Part shown: in pieces, positions 1 to 11,851 of the stretch
Numbering within the stretch: the stretch's first letter is position 1
Layout of the letters: every line of letters begins with the position of its first letter
Source: Neoarius graeffei
Lineage: Eukaryota; Chordata; Actinopteri; Siluriformes; Ariidae
Assembly (NCBI RefSeq): GCF_027579695.1
Contig: NC_083572.1
Coordinates: 16,767,421 to 16,831,420, forward strand
Reading direction: 5' to 3'
Length of the DNA: 64,000 bases
Position numbers and translations under genes: made by a program
The notes under the pieces: generated by a model
The model's input: only the letters and a program-made list of their open reading frames with translations
Told to the model about the DNA's origin: nothing
Database searches by the model: none

Positions 1-215
1 TTATTCCGTATTTTGTTGCGCTTTTTTTTTTTTTGGTATTTTTTGGGGGTTTTGTTTTCAAGTCGAGTTCTTATTTCGTCCTCGGTTGGTTCAGCAACAC
101 GTGCCGCCATTTTGTTTTTCTCCTCATGGTATATGAGCCGATATCCTAGCAGTTGAGTAGCCAATCAGAGCATGCGATTGCTCATATCCAGCGAATGTGG
201 ATAGAATAAAATGTT
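1..215 (-). mobile_element. Partial element with Crypton-like N-terminal reading
   Basis: Minus-strand reading from 110 gives an N-terminus with MAARV and EPTEDEI. A diverged copy of the same family, in the same orientation as this reading, lies at 19609-19997. The shared end contains CCAGYGAATGTGGATAG followed by AATAAAA. The N-terminal peptide followed by a K/N/T-rich stretch resembles the start of Crypton/DUF3504 tyrosine-recombinase proteins; this is inference from memory of the family. The element is cut by the window edge and is decayed. Confidence 0.45.
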
Positions 216-299
216 ATTTTATTTACCACTGGTTAAGTCAAGAAGTGAAGGTCATAATGATGTGCAAATATTGATTTTTGTTTTACTTTTTAAAAATTT

Positions 300-470
300 T
301 TCCTTTGAAACGTGTAAAGACAGGCTGTCCCTGCTATACTGCCAAATTTCACTTCACTTTAATTGGATAACGCTTTTAATAATAGACACCGTCACAAAGC
401 AGCATTACAGAAACCAAATTCAAATCATGCACGAGATGATATTGTGATAATGTTTTGTATTACATATATA
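300..470 (-). mobile_element. LINE 3'-UTR fragment
   Basis: On the minus strand this reads CTGCTTTGTGACGGTGTCTA, followed by TTAAAAGCG and a tail of short AAGTG-like repeats. A plus-strand relative sits at 22150-22220 (CTGCTTTGCGACAGTATCTA). This is the familiar 3' end of a teleost LINE of the L2/CR1 kind; the exact family is not resolved. Confidence 0.5.
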
Positions 471-1569
471 GGGGATAGACTTACAGTACTTGTTAGCAGT
501 AGCTTCATAGTTGTAGCGCAAAACTAAAGAAACAAATTTCAGATATCAGGCACGTCTTGGCTGATCGACTACATTTGAGGTAAATTGTTTAAGTTTTTTT
601 TTCTTTTATGTGAGCTGTAGTTACAATTAATAAGATTTTAGGCATTGTATGTTTTTTTTTTTTGCTTCTTTTTTTTTTAATCCCTCATATTAAAAGACTT
701 CTTTGAGATGTATTTTGTCTTAGTTGCTTGAGTTTTATTTACCCAAATCTCTTCTCAGGCATAAAAAGATATCTATGATAACCAGTGAACCTTAAAACCA
801 GGTGGGATTTGCAGAACCTTGAGGGTTTTTACGAGGTGAAACTGCGACGCGAACAGTTCGTATTACACAATGGGCTCCTCTGATGTCATGTTTAAGCATT
901 TTATTGATCAACAGCTGTTCATTTCATGAAGCAATTTAGCAATGTAACTTAACCTACGGTAGCTGCCTGATGTGTTAAAACAAAGTGACTCGTATTCTTA
1001 GCCACCTAGCTATTTACGGTACCTTCTGACTCCTCTTTTTTCCACTTTCCTTTCTTCCTTTACAGAGCCAATCAGGATTCTTTATGCCATTAGAAGATGT
1101 TTGAGTAAATACAAATCCTGGGAGTGTTTACATTTTGGTGAAATTATCCATTGCGTTAAAATGCTGTATATTCTGAGCGTAGCGAAGGGACAAGTTTGCG
1201 AAGATGTTTTGACAGACGCAAATGGACCCGGTCTTTTCTCATCATAATATACTGTACAGTTTATCTCAGATACTTCTTTTATAGCAAGTTGAAGAAAAGC
1301 TACAAGGATTGGGGAAGGGGATATGTTTTTAGTGCATCAACTAAGAGAGCTTTTGTACGTTATAGACAATTTCCTCCTCGATAATAAGAATAAAAAAATG
1401 AATGACCGTAAATCTCGTGTTGTTTGGGATGATGACCCTGTGTGGTTCTGGTATGAGTGGATTATGTGCATTAATGTTACTGGGGAGTTGAGAAATCGCC
1501 TGCAAGCCAACAGAGGTGTAGCTAGAGGACAGGCAAGTCCAAAAGGTTCCCAAAACCTTTGATGAGTAG
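471..1569. other. Unannotated stretch
   Basis: AT-rich sequence with several T-runs. I see no exon, RNA gene or clear repeat boundary. Short open frames near 1196-1560 show no recognisable domain. Confidence 0.4.
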
Positions 1570-1652
1570 GGTACAATGTTATAAGTTGATTGTAAATAGT
1601 CACAAAGTTAAAGTGAAAATAATAAGAAGAGGAAAACAGAATTGTGGTAAGT
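1570..1652 (+). repeat. Direct repeat, left copy
   Basis: About 83 bp beginning GGTACAATGTTATAAGTTGA and ending near ATTGTGGTAAGTGG. It is repeated almost exactly at 4500-4587 in the same orientation. The two copies differ mainly in a short AAGAAG-type run. Confidence 0.75.
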
Positions 1653-1654
1653 GG

Positions 1655-1955
1655 AGGAGGGCGGTGTAGTGGTTAGCACTGTCGCCTCACAGCAAGAAGG
1701 TTCTGGGTTCGAGCCTTTTCATAACTCCACCCTTTCTGTGTGGAGTTTGCATGTTCTCCCTGTGTCTGCATGGGTTTTCCCCACAGTTCAAAGATATACA
1801 GTTAGGGTAACATAGGGTGGCCTTGTAGTATGAAGCCATACGACAACCCCTAACTTCTCCTCGGGTGCTGTAGTATGGCTTCCCGCTGCTCTGGGTGTGT
1901 GCGCACGTGTGTTCACTGCTTCAGATGGGTTAAATGCAGAGGATGTATATCAAAC
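1655..1955 (+). mobile_element. tRNA-derived SINE, degraded
   Basis: The head has a tRNA-like A box (GGTGTAGTGGTTAGCACTG) and B box (GGTTCGAGCC), followed by the shared body (GTGTGGAGTTTGCATGTTCT). The 3' half is diverged and the usual GAGAT tail is missing, so this is an old or divergent copy of the SINE found at least ten times in the window. Confidence 0.8.
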
Positions 1956-2880
1956 TTTTATTCCAAGAGAAAGCTTGCAACGAAGTTGTCTGTGCTTTTA
2001 GAGCTAGCGATAACATTGCAATAGCTATACAGTCTGGTTAGTCAAATGACTAATTCTATGGATTTTCCCACCAAGTTGCCATCTCCTTGTCCACGGCTAA
2101 CATTTACACATGGCTAGTTAACTTGGACACTGTTAGTTAGCATGTAAAAACAGAGTTACGCTAACATGAATAACGTTAACTTATCTGAAGTGCTTCCAGA
2201 AATGTTTTAGCATAATAAACCACATAAACAATGTAGAAATCTTTCTTTTCTAGTAACGTTAGCTACCCAATATGGTTTTGAGTTTGAAAAGTGTTTGCTA
2301 GCATGTCAGGTGGAGCTTCACTGACTAGCTAGCTTAGCATTAAACCACCATGATTCCACAGGCAGATCCATATGTGCATGAATACATGCACTTGCACATG
2401 CGAGACCTGTGAGATGGACAGTATTGTACTAGTCAGTCACAACAAATTGCTGGAATTTTTTGTTTTGATGTCAGATGATGGGCTTGCACTTTTTTTTTTT
2501 TTTTTTTTTAAAGTGTTGCTGTTGGGCAGCTATTAAGCTCGAGGTGCAGACCTGGGTTTTAATCAGGTTGGATTGTCCTTTTTGTGTTTTTCATTTTGTA
2601 ACATTCTACCAGGTATTTATTCTGCAGGTTCTACAAGCTAGTCAGTAAATCCAGTTGGTTGCTTCAGAGGCCTTAGGTTTTGTAAGCGCTGTTGCAATAG
2701 TACAACAATGCATTGACCAGAAAATGTGCTTTTAATACTTAAGTATTTTTAAAAGCAAGTACTTCAGTACTGTAAGTAAAAATTTGACTGGACAACTTTC
2801 ACTTGTATCGGAGTAATATTTGACCAGTGGGATCTGTACTTTGACTTAAGTAATGAACTTGGGTACTTTGGTCCACCCTT
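1956..2880. other. Unannotated stretch
   Basis: AT-rich sequence with GCTAGC/TTAGC-rich patches and a T-run near 2491-2509. Nothing coding is recognised. Confidence 0.35.
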
Positions 2881-2884
2881 ATCA

Positions 2885-3915
2885 AGAAGTCGTCTACTTC
2901 AAGTTAATTTTATTAAGTATACTTAAGCAAAGTATGTTTCCTTAAGTATACTTATGTGTACCAAGTATACTGTACTTGTAAGTAAACTAATCTAATACTT
3001 CTTGGAAATAAATTGGCCCACTTTTAGTTTATAAAAAGTATACTTTAAGTCTAAGAGAAGTAAACTCTGAGTATACAACTAGTATTTTTTACTTTGTACT
3101 GCAAATATACCACAAGTAAACTTAGATACTAATAGTTTACTAGTTCTATACTTGTAGTCCACTTTTTAGTTTACAAAAGCATACTTAATAGTATACTGGA
3201 AATATACTATTGGTTTACTTGTTACACACTTCTAGTCCACTTTTTAGTTTATAAAAGTATACTTTATAGTATATTGGAAATATACTATTCGTTACTGGTT
3301 ATATACTGTACATCTAGTCCACTTTTTAGTTTTGAAGTATACTACAGTTACCCTTCTAGGTATACTATTAGTTTTCTAGCCCTAACCCTTACCTCATGCG
3401 CACTACCAGTAGACAACTTAAGTGTTTTGTACCTTAAGTTACAATAAAGGTAAGAATTCACAAAATAACAACATATACTCAGGTTTAAGAACACATTAAT
3501 TTTCTTTAAAAATCAAAATTTAAAGCAACATTGTATTAAATGCTAAAGTATAAAAACATAGCAATGACAACTGAAATTGAAATCCAAGCTCTAAAGAAAA
3601 AGAAATTAAAAAAAATTTAATTATCCCACTCAGGAGAAATAAAAAAAAAAAACCTTATATGGAACCATAGACCTACCTAAAAGTCACCAATGCTGAAGCA
3701 CAACGACAGGGCAAATACACTTAAACATAAGGCACAAATATTTTCATACTTTATTACACTTTTAAGTATATCTTGATCAAAAGTTTAAGTATAAGCTTAA
3801 TATACTTTTCTATATACTTTTCAGTATAAGCCAAGTATACTTATGTATAACTTTTAAGTATATCTCTGATAAGTAAATAAAAAGTAAACTGAAGGCATAC
3901 GCTCTTAGTTTAAAA
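2885..3915. repeat. AAGTATACTT-rich element with internal tandem units
   Basis: Dense in the palindrome AAGTATACTT and variants. Three units of about 80 bp each start with CTAGTCCACTTTTTAGTTT near 3154, 3232 and 3311. The left (2900-2960) and right (3770-3860) parts carry the same motif. It is likely a non-autonomous DNA element; no clean terminal repeats or target duplication were resolved. A Tc1-type MITE abuts its right side. Confidence 0.5.
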
Positions 3916-3921
3916 GAAGTA

Positions 3922-4449
3922 CACTACCGTTCAAAAGTTTGGGGTCACTTTGAAATGTCCTTATTTTTGAAAGAAAAGCACTGTTCTTTTCAATGAAGAT
4001 CACTTTAAACTAATCAGAAATGCACTCTATACATTGCTAATGTGGTAAATGACTATTCTAGCTGCAAATGTCTGGTTTTTGGTGCAATATCTCCATAGGT
4101 GTATAGAGGCCCATTTCCAGCAACTCTCACTCCAGTGTTCTAATGGTACAATGTGTTTGCTCATTGCCTCAGAAGGCTAATGGATGATTAGAAAACCCTT
4201 GTACAATCATGTTAGCACAGCTGAAAACAGTTGAGCTCTTTAGAGAAGCTATAAAACTGACCTTCCTTTGAGCAGATTGAGTTTCTGGAGCATCACATTT
4301 GTGGGGTCGATTAAATGCTCAAAATGGCCAGAAAAATGTCTTGACTATATTTTCTATTCATTTTACAACTTATGGTGGGAAATAAAAGTGTGACTTTTCA
4401 TGGAAAACACAAAATTGTCTGGGTGACCCCAAACTTTTGAACGGTAGTG
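3922..4449 (+). mobile_element. Tc1/mariner-type MITE, copy 1
   Basis: Terminal inverted repeats are CACTACCGTTCAAAAGTTTG on the left and the complement on the right, with TA on both sides (3920-3921 and 4450-4451). Length is 528 bp with no transposase. Two more copies lie at 7750-8267 (opposite orientation) and 39203-40419 (same orientation, interrupted). Confidence 0.9.
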
Positions 4450-4494
4450 TATACTAGAAGCACACTTGAATAAATTTCTTTTTTGTAAGGCCAC

Positions 4495-4925
4495 CTCTGG
4501 TACAATGTTATAAGTTGATTGTAAATAGTCACAAAGTTAAAGTGAAAAGAAGAAGAAGAGAGAAAACAGAATTGTGGTAAGTGGTGGAGATAATCTAATA
4601 TCAATACTAGAAGGGTACTTGGTAGAGTGCATACCTTTGCCAAACCACATATCAAAATCAAATCACTTGAACCTTGGATAATACTAAAGCTGTACACCAA
4701 ATTTCATCCAAATCTGTTCACTACTTTTTGAGTTATATTGGGAATAAACAAAACAAAAATCCTGGACCCACATACATATCGGGATTTGCATCAAAATCTA
4801 ATCAACTGTTCCTTGGCCCGTGGCTCACCTTTCCTCAAAGTTTCATCTAAAGCTGTTCCTTAATTTGAGTTATTTTGGGAACAGGTAAACAGAGGTGAAA
4901 ACATAATAAACCTCCTCCAACAAAG
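4495..4925. repeat. Direct repeat (right copy) plus dispersed repeat
   Basis: 4500-4587 is the right copy of the 1570-1652 repeat. It runs into a dispersed sequence containing CCAAATTTCATCCAAATCTG and 'ttgagttat', whose reverse-complement relative is at 27890-28225. This is a common teleost interspersed repeat with no coding content. Confidence 0.6.
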
Positions 4926-5038
4926 TTGGTGGAGGTAATCATCAAGGATGACGACTGTAAGTTATAAAATAATGTGACGCTTGCTCAGGAGCTAGATAGG
5001 AGTGCGTTTTCAGTTTGGAGCATGCGATTATTAATTAA

Positions 5039-5890
5039 AGGGAACTGAAGGCAAATTTTTTTATCATCAAAATTCTATTTATCTCATTTTATTAAATATA
5101 GGAATGCATTTCTGACAGATATTTTGTCACTGCTGTAGCAAGTTATGAGTGTTTGCTCTGTGATGCATCAGTCCATATGTCAAAGTAACGGCCGTAAACG
5201 AGATTCGTTGAGACCTGTGCGAGACATCGTAGGACGGAAGTAAAACGTACAGCGCAAATCAAAGCGGCCAACATTGTCAAAAGACACACGCGCCCTCTTT
5301 CGAATGCTGATGTAATCAAGCCGGAAGTTTTCCCTGTATCCGAAATCGCTCCCTACTCACTATATAGTGGGGACGCCATTTTGTAGTGCTGTCCAAAACC
5401 TGAGTGAGGATTATGTGGGAAATGCGCTCAGTATAATATGTATTTATTATTTTGAAAACCCACCAGCCGCCTGATCTGGCACGTTTTAATTGTGCGACAG
5501 GCTAGTCCTTATTCTGTCGTCTTTCCAACTCTTCTCTACTCCACGTTGGTTCGAAGTCGTATGGAATAATCTCCATCACTAATGAAGCTGGCAAATCTCT
5601 AAATGAATCTAAATTGGAATGAGATGGCGATCTGGCCGCTGTGTAAACACTTTTCAAAATGGCGGAGCTGACACTTCACGTTTGAAGTCTCGCACAAGTC
5701 TCGTGAAGATCGCGTGGATAAGCGACGCCTGACGTGGACCAAACGAACTACATTCAACATGGCTAAAAACCGAAAAGGCCGATAAGTGTAATATAATATG
5801 CCAATACGAGTCACGATATAAGATTAATAAAACCGAAAACGTAATTGAATTAAGAACTAAAGCAAGTTTAAAAATGACTTCAGTTCCCCT
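5039..5890. mobile_element. TTAA-flanked DNA element (Kolobok/piggyBac-type target)
   Basis: Ends are AGGGAACTGAAGGCAAAT and, on the right reversed, AGGGGAACTGAAGTCATT, so the terminal repeats match. TTAA lies on both sides (5035-5038 and 5891-5894). Length is 852 bp. The interior is CpG-rich, unlike the flanks, and has no clear transposase. The superfamily is inferred only from the TTAA target. Confidence 0.7.
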
Positions 5891-5894
5891 TTAA

Positions 5895-6744
5895 TTATTT
5901 GGCTAGCTTTCTTGATAAAATTCATCATTTTTCTCATGTTGTCTTGATAGTTAACTGAAGCTCTTGATCTGTATCTGTATGATTTGACGCATTGTGCTGC
6001 TGCCAAGGGATCGGCTGATTTAGAGAACTGCATAAAACAGCAGGTGTGTGGGTGTAATACAAGTCTAGTGTCTCTGTACAATATTTTTAAAGGCGAGTTT
6101 TTCCTCCTGACTGTCTGTACAGCCATGACATTGAAAAGTCCTTCAGAAGGCACTGATCGGATCAGGTGTGTTCAATGTGGGCCAAAACAAACATCAGGGA
6201 GGCTTGGTGACTCCTGTCTCTGTTTCTGTGGTTCTCAGGCTGTGTCTTTGTCACACAGGAAGAGGTTCTCATGATTTCTCGAAACCCTCACCATCTCTCT
6301 CCATGAGGAATGTCCCCTGCTGTGAGGAGCCTCTGGCTGAATTCCAAGTAGCCCCCTTCTCGCTATTTAAGTTCAAACAGAGTATGAGATAATAACTTCA
6401 GCATCCTAGGTAGTGAACTACATGTCCTAGGGAGTTATTTGGGAACAGGCCCCTGCTTCCTGCTCGCCTCAGCATGGGAACTGAGCACCGGATATGGCTA
6501 CAATACACCATATCGGCTTAAAATGAGTTTAATTGTTGTTATGATGGTTCTGAGCTTGTTTTATCATAGTGATCTGGGTTTGGACTACATGAACTTTTAT
6601 TTTTATAGATGATATGAACTCTCCACATGCTTCTTTATCGCTGGGAACAATCAGCAAAGTAACCCTAGCATGAAAAATGTCACTTTTTTTTCCAACGGTT
6701 AACTTCTCCTGGATGGCTGATTTAGAATGCAAGGTTTTTCTTGG
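5895..6744. other. Unannotated stretch
   Basis: Several short open frames occur on both strands here, but none shows a domain, splice pattern or codon bias that I recognise. Confidence 0.35.
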
Positions 6745-7560
6745 AATGTTACCCTCCTAGAGGCAGCGCGGTGGTGTAGTGGTTAGCACTGTCGCCTCAC
6801 AGCAAGAAGGTTCTGGGTTCGAGCCCAGTGGCTGACAGGGGCCTTTCTGTTTGCATGTTCTCCCAGTGTCTGCGTGGGTTTCTTCCGGGTGCTCCGGTTT
6901 CCCCCACAGTCCAAAGACATGCAGGTTAGGCTAATTGGTGGCTCTAAATTGACTGTAGGTGTGAATGTGTGTGAAAAGTTGTTTGTCTCTATGTGTCAGG
7001 CCTGTGATGATTTGGTGACTTGTCCAGGGTGTACCCCACCTCTCGCCCCTAGTCAGCTGGGATAGGCTCCAGCTTGCACAGGATAAGCGGTTACGGATAA
7101 TGGATGGATGGATAACAGCTTACGATAACGATAAACAAAATTGTAATTGTCTTATCATGGTATATTTTGCCAAGCTGGGCATATTAGAGCCAGCCATCCA
7201 TCATCCGTAACCGCTTATCCTGTGCAGGGTCACGGGCAAGCCTGGAGCCTATCCCAGCTGACTATGGGCGAGAGGCGGGGTACACCCTGGACAAGTCATC
7301 AAATCTTCACAGGCCTGACACATAGAGACAAACAACCATTCACACTCACGGTCAATTTCGAGCCACCAGTTAGCCTAACCTGCATGTCTTTGGACTGTAG
7401 GGGAAACCGGTGCAGACACGGGGAGAACGTGCAAACTCCACAAAGAAAGGCCCTCGTCAGCTGCTGGGCTCAAACCCAGAATCTTCTTGCTGTGAGGCAA
7501 CAGTGCTAACCACTACACCACCATGCTGCCACTAGGAGGGTAATATTCCAAGATTAAAGT
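6745..7560. repeat. Large inverted repeat made of two SINE copies and unique flank
   Basis: A plus-strand SINE (about 6762-7111) faces a minus-strand SINE (about 7187-7536) across a 75-bp spacer. The non-SINE flank is inverted too: CTTGGAATGTTACCCTCCTAG on the left, and its near reverse complement with GGAGGGTAATATTCCAAG on the right. The structure is therefore an inverted duplication of a SINE plus its target, not two independent insertions. Confidence 0.75.
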
Positions 7561-7700
7561 AAAAAAATTTTTGAGAAAAAGCTCTCTGAGATTATAAAGT
7601 CATAAATTCGTGAGAAAAAAAAAATTCAGAGATTATAAAAAGTCAGAAATTTCAAGATTAAGAAGTCACACATTTAAGAGGGGGGAAAAAACTCGGAAAT
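7556..7700. repeat. AAATTC/GAGATTAT-rich simple repeat
   Basis: Imperfect iterations of 'gagattataaagtcagaaatt'. A related stretch in opposite orientation is at 8870-8990. Low-complexity; no gene. Confidence 0.45.
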
Positions 7701-7749
7701 GATCTCGTGCATGCCAGTGTCCTGGCTGCATTGCATTCTCGGAAATGTA

Positions 7750-8267
7750 CACTACCGTTCAAAAGTTTGGGGTCACCCAGACAATTTTGTGTTTTCCATG
7801 AAAAGTCACACTTTTATTTACCACCATAAGTTGTAAAATGAATAGAAAATATAGTCAAGACATTTTTCTGGCCATTTTGAGCATTTAATCGACCCCACAA
7901 ATGTGATGCTCCAGAAACTCAATCTGCTCAAAGGAAGGTCAGTTTTATAGCTTCTCTAAAGAGCTCAACTGTTTTCAGCTGTGCTAACATGATTGTACAA
8001 GGGTTTTCTAATCATCCATTAGCCTTCTGAGGCAATGAGCAAACACATTGTACCATTAGAACACTGGAGTGATAGTTGCTGGAAATATACCTATGGAGAT
8101 ATTGCACCAAAAACCAGACATTTGCAGCTAGAATAGTCATTTACCACATTAGCAATGTATAGAGTGGATTTCTGATTAGTTTAAAGTGATCTTCATTGAA
8201 AAGAACAGTGCTTTTCTTTCAAAAATAAGGACATTTCAAAGTGACCCCAAACTTTTGAACGGTAGTG
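7750..8267 (-). mobile_element. Tc1/mariner-type MITE, copy 2
   Basis: Reverse-orientation copy of the 3922-4449 element, 518 bp, with TA at 7748-7749 and 8268-8269. It is inserted into one half of a local duplication; the other half (8545-8555) keeps the uninterrupted TA. Confidence 0.9.
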
Positions 8268-10292
8268 TAGGAGAAAATCGTTTTAATTTTTTATCTTGCA
8301 CAATCGAGGAGGAAAGATTGCATTTCTTATAACTCTCAACTCAGCCGTTTCAAAGTAAGAGAGATTTGGGCAGATGAGAAGAATCCGTGCAGTGAAAGTA
8401 ACACAAAACTGCTCTTGAACAATAATTATACGTTTATAAACGGAAGGACATGGATAAACAAAGCTGTGCAGTTTATATATTCATCTCCCATTGCATCCAG
8501 GAAGCGCAACAGTCACGGGCTTCCTGGCTGCAGTGCATTCTGGGAAATGTAGTCAAATCTGTTAGTGCTTTTTTTTTTTAAATAAATATTGTGAGTTCGA
8601 GGAATGACTGCATTGCCTGTAACTCTTGACTCAGCCGTGGAGTCTGTGATGTGATGTGATAACGTCGAGTCAACCTTCCAAATTGAAGAAAGTACCTCCA
8701 GCTGTGGCCTAGAGAACGAGACGGGGCATTTGTAGCCATGCCCCATGGGTTAGAGTTAGGGGCGGGGCTACACCCAGGTCTTTCTCAAGTGAAGTGATTT
8801 TGTTCTTTGACAAAAAACATTATTTTTCCAAGGTTTTTTGTCCTCATAAATTTGTACATTTTTAGTCACAGATTTTCTGAGGTTTTTTTTTTCCATGACA
8901 TTGTAATCTCCGTATTTGATTTTTTTTCCTCGTAAATTTCCGACTTTAATCTCAGAAATTCTGATATTTTTTTCTCTGAATATTATCCCCTCCTTCAGCT
9001 CCGTATTTTCTTTCACCTACAATGTCCCTAATATGCTCTCTTTAATTTAACTACTGTTAAATGAATAACTGAGAATATGGCAATGCGAACCGAGACTCTC
9101 GTGAAATTCCACTTTTGGAAAAGTGAGCTAGTTTATTAGCAGTCAAGTAGGCAGCTAATGGTGTCGTTTTGAGATTCACAGATTGGGGAATTTTCATAAG
9201 GTTAAATGGGCAAGTCATTTTTCGTATTTTTTGCATGGTAAAAAAAATTGAAAGGAGTATAAATGATTTACTGCTCATTGTAAAACTCGGGTGTATTTTC
9301 AGGAATGGTGAATAGAAGTCTGGAATTGAACTTTTCAATGGAAGGTTCTTTCTATCGTACATTAATGTTATATCAGGAATAAGTGAAATACACCAGGTAG
9401 AAAAAAATATTTTTTTATTTAATAAGACATTTCAGAATGATAAAATGTGCATCAGCAGTGCATATGAAAGTGTTCTCTGTTTACCCTTCAGTTCCACCCA
9501 GTGTACACTTTTGACTCATGGAATGGAGCCTGAAGGAACACATTTCTTTAAATCTTTCCTTCTCTTTCACCCAACATGCCCATAAAGCTCCTCTTCTTTC
9601 CTGCCTGTGCCTCTCCTTTGAGCTTAAGCCAAAAGCCTGCGTGTGTGTGTGTGCGTGTGCATATGTGTGTGCGGGCAAACATTCGCCATAGGTGGCGTTC
9701 CATTACGGCTCCTAGAGCGTCTGTTCCCTGAGGCCCTGGCCCATGTTTTTGCTCACAGGACCCTAAACAGAACCGCCCTCTTTCATGTAACCAGGTGCAC
9801 AGAGGATCAGATTACTATCCGATTAGGGCTCAACACGAGTGCATACACACTATCCTTCTCTTTCTGCAGTCTCTCTCACATACAGAGTGAAAATATTCCA
9901 AAGTACAGAAAATAACCTTGTCTTAAGAAAGGGATTTTGTTAAATAAAATTTTTTGTCTCTCTCCCCCCCATTCCAAAATCTTTACTTCTTCCTCTCTTG
10001 CATTTGAGCACATTTCCTGCATTCTGATATCATTTAAAGGAGAAATACAAAGTACGGGCAAAATGAAATAAATAGGAGCTCTGAGTCATTGCTTTGTGCT
10101 TTCATTCTGTGCTGCTGAAACGGCGTGAATGGGAAAATAAACAGACATTAACGAAGATAATGACACATGATGATTCCAAACTGGAAAAATATGGGGGGAA
10201 AACAAACAAACCTGCGGACAGGACATTGGATTCTGTGTGGAGACAAAAACCTGTAGGCCCAATTAACATTACAAATGTTAACGTGCTCTATA
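8268..10292. other. Unannotated stretch with local duplication
   Basis: 8521-8650 repeats 7717-7748 plus 8295-8350 (shared TGCATTCTSGGAAATGTA and 'ctcaactcagccg'). A GT-rich microsatellite lies at 9637-9668. No exon is recognised. The neighbour expected from vertebrate synteny (BPTF) is not visible here. Confidence 0.4.
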
Positions 10293-10294
10293 TA

Positions 10295-11849
10295 CAGTTG
10301 TGGTCAGAAGTTTACATACGGTGACACGAATGTCATCTTGGATATGAATGTCATGGCAATATTTGGGCTTTCAGTGATTTCTTTGAACTGTGGCAGAATG
10401 TACAGCATACATCTTTAATTAAAAAAAACACTCGAATTTGGTGCACAAGTTTTAATTTTCTTTGGGTTTTCTGAAATCAACATAGGGTCAAAAATATACA
10501 TACAGCACACCTAATATTTGGGTAAAATGTCTCTTCACAAGATTCACCTTGACCAAACATTTTTGTTTACCATGAACAAGCTTCTGGCAGAATTCTGGTT
10601 GGATATTTCACGACTCTTCATGGTAGAATTGGTAGAGTTCAATGAATTTTTTTTCCCCCTTGGCATGGACTTTACTTATAAGCACGGTCCATATCTTTAC
10701 AATAGGGTTGAAGTCAGGACTTGTTTTAAGCTTAATGTTGGCCTGTTTTATCCTCCACAACCAGCTCTGATGCATGTTTGGGTTCATTGTCCTGCTGTAA
10801 CTCCCAAGTCGTGTTCAAGTTTCTGATGGTTGATGCTGAAGAATTCTGAGACAGTCCTCCTTCATTATTCCATCCACTTTGTGCAATGAACCAGTTCCAC
10901 TGGCAGCAAAACAGCCCCAGAGCATGATGATCCTACCACCACCACCAGCTGGTACAGTGTCCCTCTGTACATGGTGGTCATTGTGGCCAAACAACTCAAT
11001 CTTTGTCTCACCTGACCATACAGCTATCCTCCAGAAGGCTTTTTTTTTATTTTGTCCGTGTGGTCAGCTTCAAACTTTAAGCTTGAAGTTGTCGATTTTG
11101 GAGCAGGGGGTTATTTCTTGGATAGCAGCCTCTTAGTCCATGGTGATTTGAACTGTAGACAGTGATCCATCAGCTCCCAGTTCATGGCAGGGCTGTGCCA
11201 TGGTGGTTCCCAGGTTGCTCCTGACCATCCAAACCAATTTCCTTTCAGCTAAGGGTGACAGTTTGGGTTTTCTTGAAGCAAAGTGGCTTGGCAAAGTGAC
11301 TACACACAATAACTTGGATACAATTGTTTGAAATGATCTTGGAATTTGCAGTTGTTTAGAAATGGCTCCAGGAGACATTCCGGAGTTGTGTACATCTGCG
11401 ATCCTCTTTCTCAGATCTGCACTGAGCTCCTTGGACTTTCCCATTTTACTGTGTTGGTCAATCCAAGGAGTGCTGTAAACAAACCCTTTTTATGAAGGCA
11501 CAGAGAAGCTACCAGCTGTAGTCAATCATGTTCACTAACAGGAAGTTAAAAGACCTCGGCCTTGGCAAGATAAGAGACATTTTGGAAGTTTCAACACCTC
11601 TGAATTAATAATCTAAGTGAGTGTATGTAAATTTTTGACCCTGTGTTGATTTCAGAAAACCCAAAGAAAATTAAAACTTGTGCACCAAATTCTAGTTTGT
11701 TTGTTGTTTTTAAATGAGATATGTATGCTGTACAATCATTCTGCCACAGAATAAGAACAGTTCAAAGAAATTACTGAAAGCCCAAATATTGCCATGACAT
11801 TCATATCCAAGACGACATGTCACTGTATGTAAACTTCTGACCACAACTG
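10295..11849 (-). mobile_element. Tc1-like transposon, decayed
   Basis: Terminal repeats are CAGTTGTGGTCAGAAGTTTA and its complement, flanked by TA (10293-10294 and 11850-11851); length 1555 bp. The termini resemble the Sleeping Beauty class (CAGTTGAAGTC...). The minus strand from 11444 encodes the N-terminal helix-turn-helix of a Tc1 transposase: MGKSKELSADLRKRI, then SPGAISKQL. The rest of the transposase region is broken by stops and frameshifts. Confidence 0.9.
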
Positions 11850-11851
11850 TA

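Noticed and set aside
5984-6392. Overlapping open frames of about 75-100 codons
   Set aside because: No domain, no splice context and no codon bias. Chance frames.
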